NCBI RefSeq assembly: GCF_031458235.1
Contig: NZ_JAVDYB010000001.1
Location: forward strand, 3,183,001-3,247,000
Origin: Catenuloplanes atrovinosus
GTDB lineage: Bacteria > Actinomycetota > Actinomycetes > Mycobacteriales > Micromonosporaceae
Reading direction: 5' to 3'
Length of the DNA stretch: 64,000 nucleotides
The notes below the pieces were generated by a model. It did not search any database. It saw nothing but the letters and a program-made list of their open reading frames with translations, and had not been told where the DNA came from. The first letter of the stretch is position 1, and each line of letters begins with the position of its first letter. Shown in pieces: positions 7,484 through 14,349 of this stretch. Both the position numbers and the translations under genes were made by a program.

Positions 7484-8527
7484 TCACGCCAGCATGGCCT
7501 CGCCGATGAAGTCCCCGCCGCCGGGCGGCACGAAGTAGTAGCCGCCGCCGAAGGTCCGCACGTACCGCTCCAGCGCCTCGCCGGCCAGCCGGCGCTGCAC
7601 CGTGGCGAAGCCGAGTTCCAGGTCGCGCTGGAAGCAGACGAAGATCTGGCCGACGTCCGCCGGGTCGCGGCGGTAGGCGTGGCCGCGGCGCAGAATCCGG
7701 CGTTCCCGGCCGGCCCGCGGGTACGCGCGGCGGATGTGCGCGTCGAGCGGGATGACGGCGCCGTCCGGGTCGGCCGCGAACTCGACCACCGCGTCCGGCG
7801 CGGTGCGGCCGAGCGGCGCGCCGGTGTCCTTGTGCCGGCCGATGACCCGCTCCTGGACGTGTGCCGGCTCCGCCTCCCAGGCCGGCACGGCCAGCCGGAT
7901 CAGCCGGACGACCTGGTACGTGCCGCCCGCGCACCAGGCCGGTTCGTCGTCGCCGGGCTGCACCCACACGCACCGGTCCATCAGCTCCGCGTTCGCCGTG
8001 TCCGGGTTCCCGGCGCCCTCGGTGAACCCGAACGGGTTCCGGTCCCGCTGCGTGCCGGCCAGCCGCCAGCGCGGCGTGAGGTGCGGCAGCGGCCGGGCGA
8101 GCACCGCGTCGATCCGCTCCCGGGTGTCCGCGCCGACCTGCACCAGCAGGTCACCGTGGCACCACCGGGCGTCCAGCACGTCGGCGCGGAACGGCGGCAT
8201 CCGGGTCAGCCGGCGCGGGCGCGCCAGTCCGAACGGCCGGTCGAACAGCGACGCGCCCACCGCGACCGTCACGGTGACGCCGGCGGCCGGCACGCTCAGC
8301 GCGCGCAGCGCCTCGGCGAGTGCGTCCCGGTCCGGCGCGGTCACGTCGAACGCCACGAACTCCGTCTCCGCGGCGGGCGGCGTCACCACGCCGGGCTGGC
8401 GCGCCACGGCCGGCGGCACCGCCACGGCCGGCGGTTCCGGCGCCGCCGCGGGCGTGGCGCAGCCCGCGAGCCCGGCGAGGCCCACGCCCGCACCGCCGAG
8501 GAGCAGCGCGCGCCTGTCGACGTGCAC
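7484..8527 (-). CDS. DyP-type haem peroxidase, Tat lipoprotein
   Basis: 347 residues from GTG 8527, which has a strong GGAAGGAG site 5 nt upstream. The N terminus has a twin Arg, DRRALLLGG, then LAGLAGC, a Tat signal with lipobox. The mature part is EfeB/DyP-like: the proximal haem His sits in LDAHIRRAYPR, and FVCFQRDLELGF with QRRLAGE closes the fold. The catalytic GxxDG motif reads GFTEGAGNP, with Glu for Asp, which is unusual. EfeB-type partners (EfeU, EfeO) are absent. It probably acts at the outer face of the membrane. Confidence 0.85.
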   Translation of the reverse strand: MHVDRRALLLGGAGVGLAGLAGCATPAAAPEPPAVAVPPAVARQPGVVTPPAAETEFVAFDVTAPDRDALAEALRALSVPAAGVTVTVAVGASLFDRPFGLARPRRLTRMPPFRADVLDARWCHGDLLVQVGADTRERIDAVLARPLPHLTPRWRLAGTQRDRNPFGFTEGAGNPDTANAELMDRCVWVQPGDDEPAWCAGGTYQVVRLIRLAVPAWEAEPAHVQERVIGRHKDTGAPLGRTAPDAVVEFAADPDGAVIPLDAHIRRAYPRAGRERRILRRGHAYRRDPADVGQIFVCFQRDLELGFATVQRRLAGEALERYVRTFGGGYYFVPPGGGDFIGEAMLA

Positions 8528-8611
8528 GGTGGTCTCCTTCCCGAACGGAACACGGATCGCCGCCGCGCCGGTCACGATCGCGACCGGCGCGGCGGTTGAC
8601 GCAGGAGCGGG

Positions 8612-10342
8612 TCAGCGGCCGAGGACGTACAGCTCGCCGTTGTTCTGGGCGTAGACCCGGCCGCGCGGGTCGAGCGACACCGGTGTGTACGCCGACGCGA
8701 TGGTCTTGGACAGGAACACCTTGTCGCGCAGGTTGCCCCGGCTGTCGACCACGTAGAAGTGACCGTCCGCGGAGAGGCCGTAGACCGTGCCGTCCCGGTC
8801 GACCGCGGGCGCGCTGATGCACCACTCGAAGCCGTGCGGGTGGTTGCCCTCGTCGACGCAGCTCACCGTGCCGTCGGGCAGCCGCTCACAGCTCCGGGTC
8901 TCGGTGCTGGCGTACGACCACTCGCGCTTCAGGTCCGCGTCCAGCCGGGTGAGGTTGTACGGCCCGGCCTCGTAGTTCAGGTCCTTGATGTACAGCGAGT
9001 ACGTGCCGTCGTGGCGGTGCACGGCCGGCGTGATGTCCCAGCCGTAGTCGAAGTTCGTCACGTACCGTCCGGCGTGGTCGAACTTCATCAGGTGCCCGCG
9101 GCGGCCGTTGTAGACGTTCCGGGTGCCGTAGAGGATGCTCCCGTCGGGCAGCACCACCGGGGACGCCGTGCTGCCGTCGTCCACGCCCGCGGCCGGCTGC
9201 TCGTTGGTGTACGGATCGACGCCGAACGCCGCGCCCGGCCGGCAGTCGAACTGGCCGTCGCCGTACGGGACCAGCACGCCGCAGCCGTCGTTGAGGATGC
9301 CGCGCAGCGAGGTGGCCCACTTGAGCGTCAGGTCCGGCTTGAGCGCGACCACGTACCCGTAGTTGCGCCCGCCGCGCCGGTTGTGCGCGCGGGTGACCGT
9401 GTAGACCGTGCCGTCCGCCGCGACGGCCGGCGCGAGGCTGATCGCGGCGCGCTGCGACAGGCACGGCGACCGCACCGGCATCGTCGGCGAGCCGTCCGGT
9501 TGCGGGGGCGGCGGGAACGGCATCTCGCCGGTGAACTCCTCGTAACAGAGGTCCGTGGCCTTCGGCGCGCCCGGCACGAGCGTCCGGTAGTCCACCATGC
9601 TGATCTTCTGGTCCCGGGTGACGCGCACCAGCCAGCCGTGCACGTCCTCCAGCCCGTCCGGCCGGGTCTCGCTGCGCACCACGTTGTAGAAGAGCGTGCC
9701 GTGCGCGTCCAGCGTGAGCCCGCCGGAGGTGAATGCGGCCGGGTCGACCGTACCGCCGAAGGGGTTGATCCGCCGGAGCACCCGGCCGGTGCTCTTGGCG
9801 ACCTGGAAGACGGTGCCGCCCGCGCCGGGCACGTAGAGCACGTCGCCGCTCATCGCGGACTGGAACAGGCTCTCCCGGCCGTAGATCCGGCTCGGCTTCC
9901 AGTCGGACGTGAACGACCAGGTCGGCAGCAGCCGGTCACCCTTCCAGCGCGCGGCCTGCACCGACCACGTCTGCCGCTCCAGGTTGCCGATGCTGTTGCC
10001 GCACGGGGCCGGCGTGCCCGAGCCGGGCGCGTCGCAGTTGACGTACTCGCCGCCCTTGCGCAACACGAACACGTTTCCGTCGCCGTCGGTCAGCGGCGTG
10101 GGAAGGTGCACCGGAATGTAGCCGCCGAACTGCGACTCGGCGGCCTCCTGCTCCGCGAACGGGTCCACCACCATGCGCGCGAGCATTCGCAGATCACGCT
10201 GACCCGGCGCACAGGACCGCCCGGTGTGCGCGGCGTTCTGCCCCCACTGCGTCCAGTCGCAATCAGGCTTTCTCTCGGTGGTGGCGACCGGAGGGACCAG
10301 GGACATCACCGTGGCGGCGACAACAGCGAGGCGCAGCAACAT
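8612..10342 (-). CDS. Secreted PQQ-type beta-propeller protein
   Basis: 576 residues with an N-terminal signal peptide (MLLRLAVVAATVMSLVPPVA). Repeated blades such as APAVAADGTVYTVT, ASPVVLPDGSILYGT, SAPAVDRDGTVYGLS and YTPVSLDPRGRVYAQN are typical of PQQ-like / quinoprotein propellers. Paired Cys residues suggest extracytoplasmic disulfides. No PQQ-dehydrogenase catalytic motif is obvious, so a binding or structural role is more likely than an enzyme. The upstream gap is AT-richer and contains repeated TGTCCA boxes. Confidence 0.75.
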   Translation of the reverse strand: MLLRLAVVAATVMSLVPPVATTERKPDCDWTQWGQNAAHTGRSCAPGQRDLRMLARMVVDPFAEQEAAESQFGGYIPVHLPTPLTDGDGNVFVLRKGGEYVNCDAPGSGTPAPCGNSIGNLERQTWSVQAARWKGDRLLPTWSFTSDWKPSRIYGRESLFQSAMSGDVLYVPGAGGTVFQVAKSTGRVLRRINPFGGTVDPAAFTSGGLTLDAHGTLFYNVVRSETRPDGLEDVHGWLVRVTRDQKISMVDYRTLVPGAPKATDLCYEEFTGEMPFPPPPQPDGSPTMPVRSPCLSQRAAISLAPAVAADGTVYTVTRAHNRRGGRNYGYVVALKPDLTLKWATSLRGILNDGCGVLVPYGDGQFDCRPGAAFGVDPYTNEQPAAGVDDGSTASPVVLPDGSILYGTRNVYNGRRGHLMKFDHAGRYVTNFDYGWDITPAVHRHDGTYSLYIKDLNYEAGPYNLTRLDADLKREWSYASTETRSCERLPDGTVSCVDEGNHPHGFEWCISAPAVDRDGTVYGLSADGHFYVVDSRGNLRDKVFLSKTIASAYTPVSLDPRGRVYAQNNGELYVLGR

Positions 10343-10556
10343 GTCAATGTCCTCCGCGGTAATACGCTATTCGATCATTCATTGCGCCAGATTACCGACG
10401 CGCGGAGATGTCCAGACCGATCGAGAATGGACAATGCGCGGCAATACGCGAGTGTCCAACCGTCCGCATTGCGTGGCTGGACGTCGTCGCTTACGGTGCC
10501 GGGGCGGGCCGCCGCGTGTCGTGATGCGTTGAACGCATGACGGGTACGCTTCCGGC
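10343..10556. promoter_or_regulatory. AT-richer divergent intergenic region with TGTCCA/TGGACA boxes
   Basis: This 214-bp gap is clearly less GC-rich than its neighbours. It contains TGTCCA (10409), TGGACA (10428), TGTCCA (10453) and TGGACG (10478) in alternating orientation, the first two forming an inverted repeat with a 13-nt spacer. It lies between the divergent propeller-protein and LysR genes and must hold both promoters. The binding factor is unknown. Confidence 0.5.
10524..10545. promoter_or_regulatory. Candidate LysR operator, site 1
   Basis: ATGCG-TTGAA-CGCAT followed by GACGGGT, ending 11 bp before the LysR start. The same arrangement with an identical 7-bp flank recurs at 11449 before the SDR gene. 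It fits the LysR-type interrupted palindrome and would allow autoregulation. Confidence 0.6.
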
Positions 10557-11441
10557 GTGGTCCCCGATCTGGATCTGCGCCTGGTCCGGTACTTCACCGT
10601 GGTCGCCGAGCGGCTCAACTTCGCGCGCGCGGCCGAGGAACTGCGGGTCGCCCAGCCCTCGCTGAGCCGGCAGATCCAGCGCCTCGAGGACGCGCTCGGC
10701 GTGCGCCTGCTGGAGCGCTCCACCCAGGGCAGCCGGCTCACCGCGGCCGGCGCGGCGTTCCTGCCGCGGGCGCAGCGGCTGCTGCACGCGGCCGAGCAGT
10801 CCGTGCTCACCGCGCGCGCCGCGGCACCGGCACGGACGATCACCATCGGCTACGCGGACGATCTGATCATCACCACGGCGGTGCGGGACCTGCGTCACCG
10901 GTTCCCGGAGGCGCACGTCCGGGTCCGTCACCTCGGCACCCGCGACGCCGGCACGCTGGCGGCCCGGCAGGTCGACGCGCTGGTCGCCCGCACGCCGCTG
11001 CCGGTCCCGGCCGGCGACCTCGAGGTGACGGTCCTCTACGACGAGCCCCGGGTCCTGGTCGTGCCCGCCACGCACCGGCTCGCCGGCAAGGAGTCGGTCA
11101 CGACCGCCGACCTCGCCGCCGAACCGCTCGTCGGCTGCACCGGCATGGGCGGCGACTGGACCGCGTTCTGGCGGCTCGAACCGCGCGCGGACGGCGCGCC
11201 CGCCCCGCTCGGCGCCACGCTGGCCGACACCTACGACGACAAGCTGGAGGCCGTCGCGGACGGCGACGCCGTGGCCCTGGTCCCGGCCGGCGACCGGCGC
11301 TTCACGCTGCGCCCCGATCTGGTCACGGTGCCCGTCGAGGACCTCGAGCCGTGCCAGGTCGTGGTCGCCACCCGCGCCGGGGACGCCGACCCGCTGGTCG
11401 CCGAGTTCGTCCGCTCCGCGCGGAACCTGCTCGCCCGCTGA
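10557..11441 (+). CDS. LysR family transcriptional regulator
   Basis: 294 residues from GTG 10557. The N-terminal winged HTH is classical: LRLVRYFTVVAERLNFARAA, then QPSLSRQIQRLEDALG at about residues 36-51. It is followed by an effector-binding domain (about 92-290) with TITIGYADDL opening the periplasmic-binding-protein-like fold. It is followed by an SDR gene on the same strand; an identical palindrome precedes both, so it likely controls itself and the SDR. Inducer unknown. Confidence 0.9.
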   Translation: MVPDLDLRLVRYFTVVAERLNFARAAEELRVAQPSLSRQIQRLEDALGVRLLERSTQGSRLTAAGAAFLPRAQRLLHAAEQSVLTARAAAPARTITIGYADDLIITTAVRDLRHRFPEAHVRVRHLGTRDAGTLAARQVDALVARTPLPVPAGDLEVTVLYDEPRVLVVPATHRLAGKESVTTADLAAEPLVGCTGMGGDWTAFWRLEPRADGAPAPLGATLADTYDDKLEAVADGDAVALVPAGDRRFTLRPDLVTVPVEDLEPCQVVVATRAGDADPLVAEFVRSARNLLAR

Positions 11442-11448
11442 CGCCGTT

Positions 11449-11470
11449 ATGCGTCCCGCGCATGACGGGT
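11449..11470. promoter_or_regulatory. Candidate LysR operator, site 2
   Basis: ATGCG-TCCCG-CGCAT plus GACGGGT, matching site 1 in arms, spacing and flank while the 5-bp spacer differs. It lies 50 bp before the SDR start codon. Confidence 0.6.
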
Positions 11471-11520
11471 TGCGAAACGGATCTTGGACACGGACCGCCC
11501 GCGGGCCGTCGACTGGACAC

Positions 11521-12336
11521 ATGATCGTCGACTACCGCTCACAGACCGTCCTGCTCACCGGCGCCGGCTCCGGAATCGGCGCCGCCTTCGCCCGCGCGCT
11601 GGCCGCCCGCGGCGCGAGCCTGGTGCTCGTCGCACGCCGCGCCGACCGGCTGGAATCCCTCGCGGGCGAGCTGCGCCGCACCACCGGGGCCCGGATCGAG
11701 ACGATCCCGGCGGACCTGTCCGACCCGGGCGCCGCGAGCGCACTGCGCCGGGCCGTCGCGGACCGCGGGCTCCACGTCACCAGCCTGATCAACAACGCCG
11801 CGATCGGGTCGTTCACGACGTTCGCCGAGGCCGACCCCGGGCAGCTGGCCGCCGAGATCGCGATCGACGCCGCCGCACCGGTGCAGGTGACGGCCGCGTT
11901 CCTGCCGCAGCTGGTGAGCGAGGGCAACGGCTTCGTGATCAACGTCGCGGGCGTGACCGGCTACCTGCCGTCGCCGCGGATGGCCGTCTACAGCGCCACG
12001 AAGGCATTCGTGCTCAGCTTCACCGAATCCCTGTGGACCGAACTCCGCGGCACCGGCCTCACCGTCTTCGCCGTCTCCCCCGGCGCCACCGCCACCGCGT
12101 TCACGGACGGCATGGGCCCGGACGCGGCCGTGCTCACCGCCGGCGGCGTCCGCCGCCCGGAGGACGTGGTCACCACCGCGCTGCGCCACCTCGGCCGCCG
12201 CGACCCCGGCCCCACGGTCATCGACGGCCCCGCCAACCGGCTCCTCGTCACGATGAGCCGCGTCATGAGCCGCCGCCGGTCCGCCCACCTGATGTCCCGC
12301 ATCTTCGACCCCACCCGCGTCCGCCCCACCCGGTGA
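11521..12336 (+). CDS. Short-chain dehydrogenase/reductase
   Basis: 271 residues. The coenzyme motif LLTGAGSGIGAAF (about 9-21), NNAAIGSF (about 89-96) and the active-site YSATK (about 155-159) mark a classical SDR that would use NADP(H), given the basic VARRADRL after strand 2. The residue 13 before the Tyr, normally the catalytic Ser, is Gly (NVAGVTG), which is odd. It starts about 50 bp after a palindrome matching one ahead of the LysR gene. No good ribosome site precedes ATG 11521. Confidence 0.85.
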   Translation: MIVDYRSQTVLLTGAGSGIGAAFARALAARGASLVLVARRADRLESLAGELRRTTGARIETIPADLSDPGAASALRRAVADRGLHVTSLINNAAIGSFTTFAEADPGQLAAEIAIDAAAPVQVTAAFLPQLVSEGNGFVINVAGVTGYLPSPRMAVYSATKAFVLSFTESLWTELRGTGLTVFAVSPGATATAFTDGMGPDAAVLTAGGVRRPEDVVTTALRHLGRRDPGPTVIDGPANRLLVTMSRVMSRRRSAHLMSRIFDPTRVRPTR

Positions 12337-12462
12337 CCACCCCGCGTTCCCGGCCACTCGCCGCCCGCGCGGCCGGGAGCTGACCGGCGGCGCCACCGGC
12401 CCCGGACCGCTCGCCGACCACCCGCGGCCGGAAGATGAGCGGCGGCGGAACCCGCGGTTCGC

Positions 12463-12590
12463 GGTGACCAGCGGCGTGACCGGCTCCGATGCGGCGGCGG
12501 AGCGGCGGCGGAGCCGCCGCGAGGTTGGCCCGCGGGAGCATGCGGAGCGCGGGCGGGCCGGAAGCGGGAACATCGGGGTCCGGGGTTCGA
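12463..12590. repeat. Family B intergenic repeat, inverted copy
   Basis: The 82-bp core at 12463-12544 is the reverse complement of 3301-3382 with three differences. It continues to about 12580 with the CCGGAAGCGGGAACATCGGGGTC sub-unit split over the remaining bases. It lies immediately upstream of the TauE/SafE remnant. Confidence 0.85.
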
Positions 12591-12628
12591 TGACGGATGC
12601 CGACGTCTCGATCAACTACGGTGGCGGC

Positions 12629-12972
12629 GTGATCGAGGCGCTCGCCGTCCTGGCCGCCGGCTTCCGGGCCGGGATGATCAACGTGGTGGTGGGCTCCGGG
12701 ACCCTGGTCACGTTCCCCACGCTGCTGTTCTTCGGATATCCGCCGCTGGTCGCGAACATCGTCAACAACCTCGGCCCGGTCGGCGGCGGGATCACCGGCA
12801 CGCTCGGGTACCGCCGCGAGCTGTCCGCGCACGCGCCCGTGCTCCGCCGCCTGCTGCCCGCGTCGCTGGCGGGCGGCCTGATGTCGGCCGGATGCCGCCG
12901 CCGCTCGCGATGCGCACGCTGATCGTGGTGATCGGCCTGACCGCCATCGCCAAGCTGGTGTTTTTTCCATAG
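12629..12972 (+). pseudogene. TauE/SafE (TSUP) transporter remnant with internal deletion
   Basis: From GTG 12629, VIEALAVLAAGFRAGMINVVVGSG and FPTLLFFGYPPLVANIVNNLG match the first half of the TSUP sulfite/anion exporter family. The frame reads to LLPASLAGGLMSAG and then degenerates to a basic tail ending at 12922. In another frame, 12892-12972 encodes PPLAMRTLIVVIGLTAIAK and then a stop, the usual C terminus of the same family. Roughly 130-150 residues are missing between the halves and the frame is lost. A functional transporter is very unlikely. Upstream lies a family B repeat. Confidence 0.8.
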
Positions 12973-13036
12973 ACGCCCTTGCATGCGCGTGGTCGAATGG
13001 CATGGTACGCCGACGACCACGACGGGGGGAGTGGTG

Positions 13037-13294
13037 ATGGCGATCGACTATCGGGAGGGCCGAGGCCAGGCACTGGACGGGCTGGTCACGGTGACCGCGG
13101 GCCGGGACGGGCGGATCACCGGCATCCAGCTCGACCCACGGCTGCGCCGCCTGCACATCGACGAGATGGCCGCCGCGGTGATGGCCGCCGCGAACGCCGC
13201 GCTCGACGCCGCCGAGCCGGATCCGCACGCGGACGAGATGGCCCGGTTCACCGGTGCGCTGACCGAGGCGCTCAACCGGCTCGGCCGGCCGTGA
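13037..13294 (+). CDS. YbaB/EbfC-like small protein
   Basis: 85 residues from ATG 13037, with GGGGGGA at 13024-13030. It carries the VTAGRDGRITGIQLDPRLRR stretch followed by an amphipathic helix (MAAAVMAAANAALDAAE), the shape of the YbaB/EbfC nucleoid-associated family as found in many short actinobacterial paralogues near WXG genes. A related but longer protein heads the toxin operon at 42809. Here no WXG partner is adjacent. The frame extends to 12983, but the upstream residues look non-native. Confidence 0.6.
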   Translation: MAIDYREGRGQALDGLVTVTAGRDGRITGIQLDPRLRRLHIDEMAAAVMAAANAALDAAEPDPHADEMARFTGALTEALNRLGRP

Positions 13295-13381
13295 CGACGG
13301 TCTCGCGCGTCCGGTTGACCTGAAGGGAGGTTTAAGTTCTACCGTTCTCCGGAGCACAACCCGCGGCGAACGAGGAACCAC

Positions 13382-13888
13382 GTGACCACCAGCGACATCG
13401 ACATCGGCCTGTCCACCCGGTTCCGGGAAGCGTTCCGCTGCTATCCGACCGGCGTGGCGCTGATCGCCGCCGCCGGCCCGGACGGGCCCGCCGGCCTGAC
13501 CGCGTCCAGCGTCTCGTCCGTGTCCGTGGCGCCGCCGGCGCTGTCGTTCTCCGTGATGGGCTCGCCGTCCGCGCGGGTCGTCACGGACGCGAGCGCGTTC
13601 GTGGTGCACCTGCTCGGGCCCGCGCACGCGGCCGTCGCCCGGGACTTCGCGCGCCCGGGCGCGCCGCGGTTCACGCCGGAGCAGGGCTGGGACACACTGC
13701 CCACCGGCGAGCCGCTGCTGCGCGGCGCCCAGGCCGCGCTCCGCTGCCGTCCGCTGCACCTGCTGCCGGTCGGCACGTCCACCGTCGTGGTCGCCGAGGT
13801 CGTCGACATCTCGCTCGGCCCGGACGGCGACCGCCTGATTCACCACGACCGTACGTTCAGCACGGTCACCGCCCCGAAAGGACACTGA
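13382..13888 (+). CDS. Flavin reductase-like FMN-binding protein
   Basis: 168 residues from GTG 13382. The FREAFRCYPTGVALIAAAG opening, GLTASSVSSVSVAPPALSFS (about 38-57), and the PSARVV and FVVHLLG elements are typical of the flavin reductase / RutF-HpaC family, which reduces FMN or FAD with NAD(P)H for partner monooxygenases. It ends one base before the sodN start, so the two are probably co-transcribed. A reductase next to a superoxide dismutase may relate to redox balance (inference). Confidence 0.85.
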   Translation: MTTSDIDIGLSTRFREAFRCYPTGVALIAAAGPDGPAGLTASSVSSVSVAPPALSFSVMGSPSARVVTDASAFVVHLLGPAHAAVARDFARPGAPRFTPEQGWDTLPTGEPLLRGAQAALRCRPLHLLPVGTSTVVVAEVVDISLGPDGDRLIHHDRTFSTVTAPKGH

Positions 13889-13889
13889 G

Positions 13890-14294
13890 TTGCGTCTCCC
13901 GCGTTTCCTCACGCCCACCACCGTCGCCAGCGCGCACTGCGACCTGCCGTGCGGCGTGTACGACCCGGCACAGGCCCGCATCGAGGCCGAGTCGGTCAAG
14001 GCGATCTGCGAGAAGTACCAGGCCAATCAGGACCCGGAGTTCCGCACCCGGGCTCTGATCATCAAGGAGCAGCGGGCCGAGCTGGTCAAGCACCACCTGT
14101 GGGTGCTCTGGACGGATTACTTCAAGGCCCCGCACTTCGAGAAGTACCCGCAGTTGCACGCGCTGTTCAACGAGGCCACCAAGCTGGCCGGCGCGAGCGG
14201 CGCCAAGGGCTCCGCGGACCCGGCGGTCGCGGACCGGCTGCTCCAGAAGATCGAGGAGATCTCGACGATCTTCTGGGAGACGAAGCAGGCCTGA
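13890..14294 (+). CDS. sodN: Nickel superoxide dismutase
   Basis: 134 residues from TTG 13890, with AAAGGA 8-9 nt upstream. A 15-residue propeptide (ending VASA) precedes H16-C-D-L-P-C-G-V-Y, the Ni-hook, in which the processed N-terminal His plus Cys2 and Cys6 bind nickel. The remaining four-helix bundle (KYQANQDPEFRTRALIIKEQ, HHLWVLWTDYFK) matches the roughly 117-residue mature enzyme, which dismutates superoxide in the cytosol. The usual neighbour, the SodX propeptide peptidase, is not in this window. A convergent Ni/Co-transporter operon lies 55 bp downstream. Confidence 0.95.
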   Translation: MRLPRFLTPTTVASAHCDLPCGVYDPAQARIEAESVKAICEKYQANQDPEFRTRALIIKEQRAELVKHHLWVLWTDYFKAPHFEKYPQLHALFNEATKLAGASGAKGSADPAVADRLLQKIEEISTIFWETKQA

Positions 14295-14301
14295 TCCCCG
14301 C

Positions 14302-14346
14302 GGGCGCGACGGCACCGGCGGTCGGTCCACCGGCGCCGTCGCGCCC
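14302..14346. terminator. Convergent hairpin between sodN and the Ni/Co transporter
   Basis: A 12-bp perfect stem, GGGCGCGACGGC (14302-14313) with GCCGTCGCGCCC (14335-14346), extended inward by CCGG pairs after one mismatch. It lies between two convergent stop codons and could terminate both transcripts. There is no T-run, as is usual in high-GC actinobacteria. Confidence 0.6.
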
Positions 14347-14349
14347 CGG

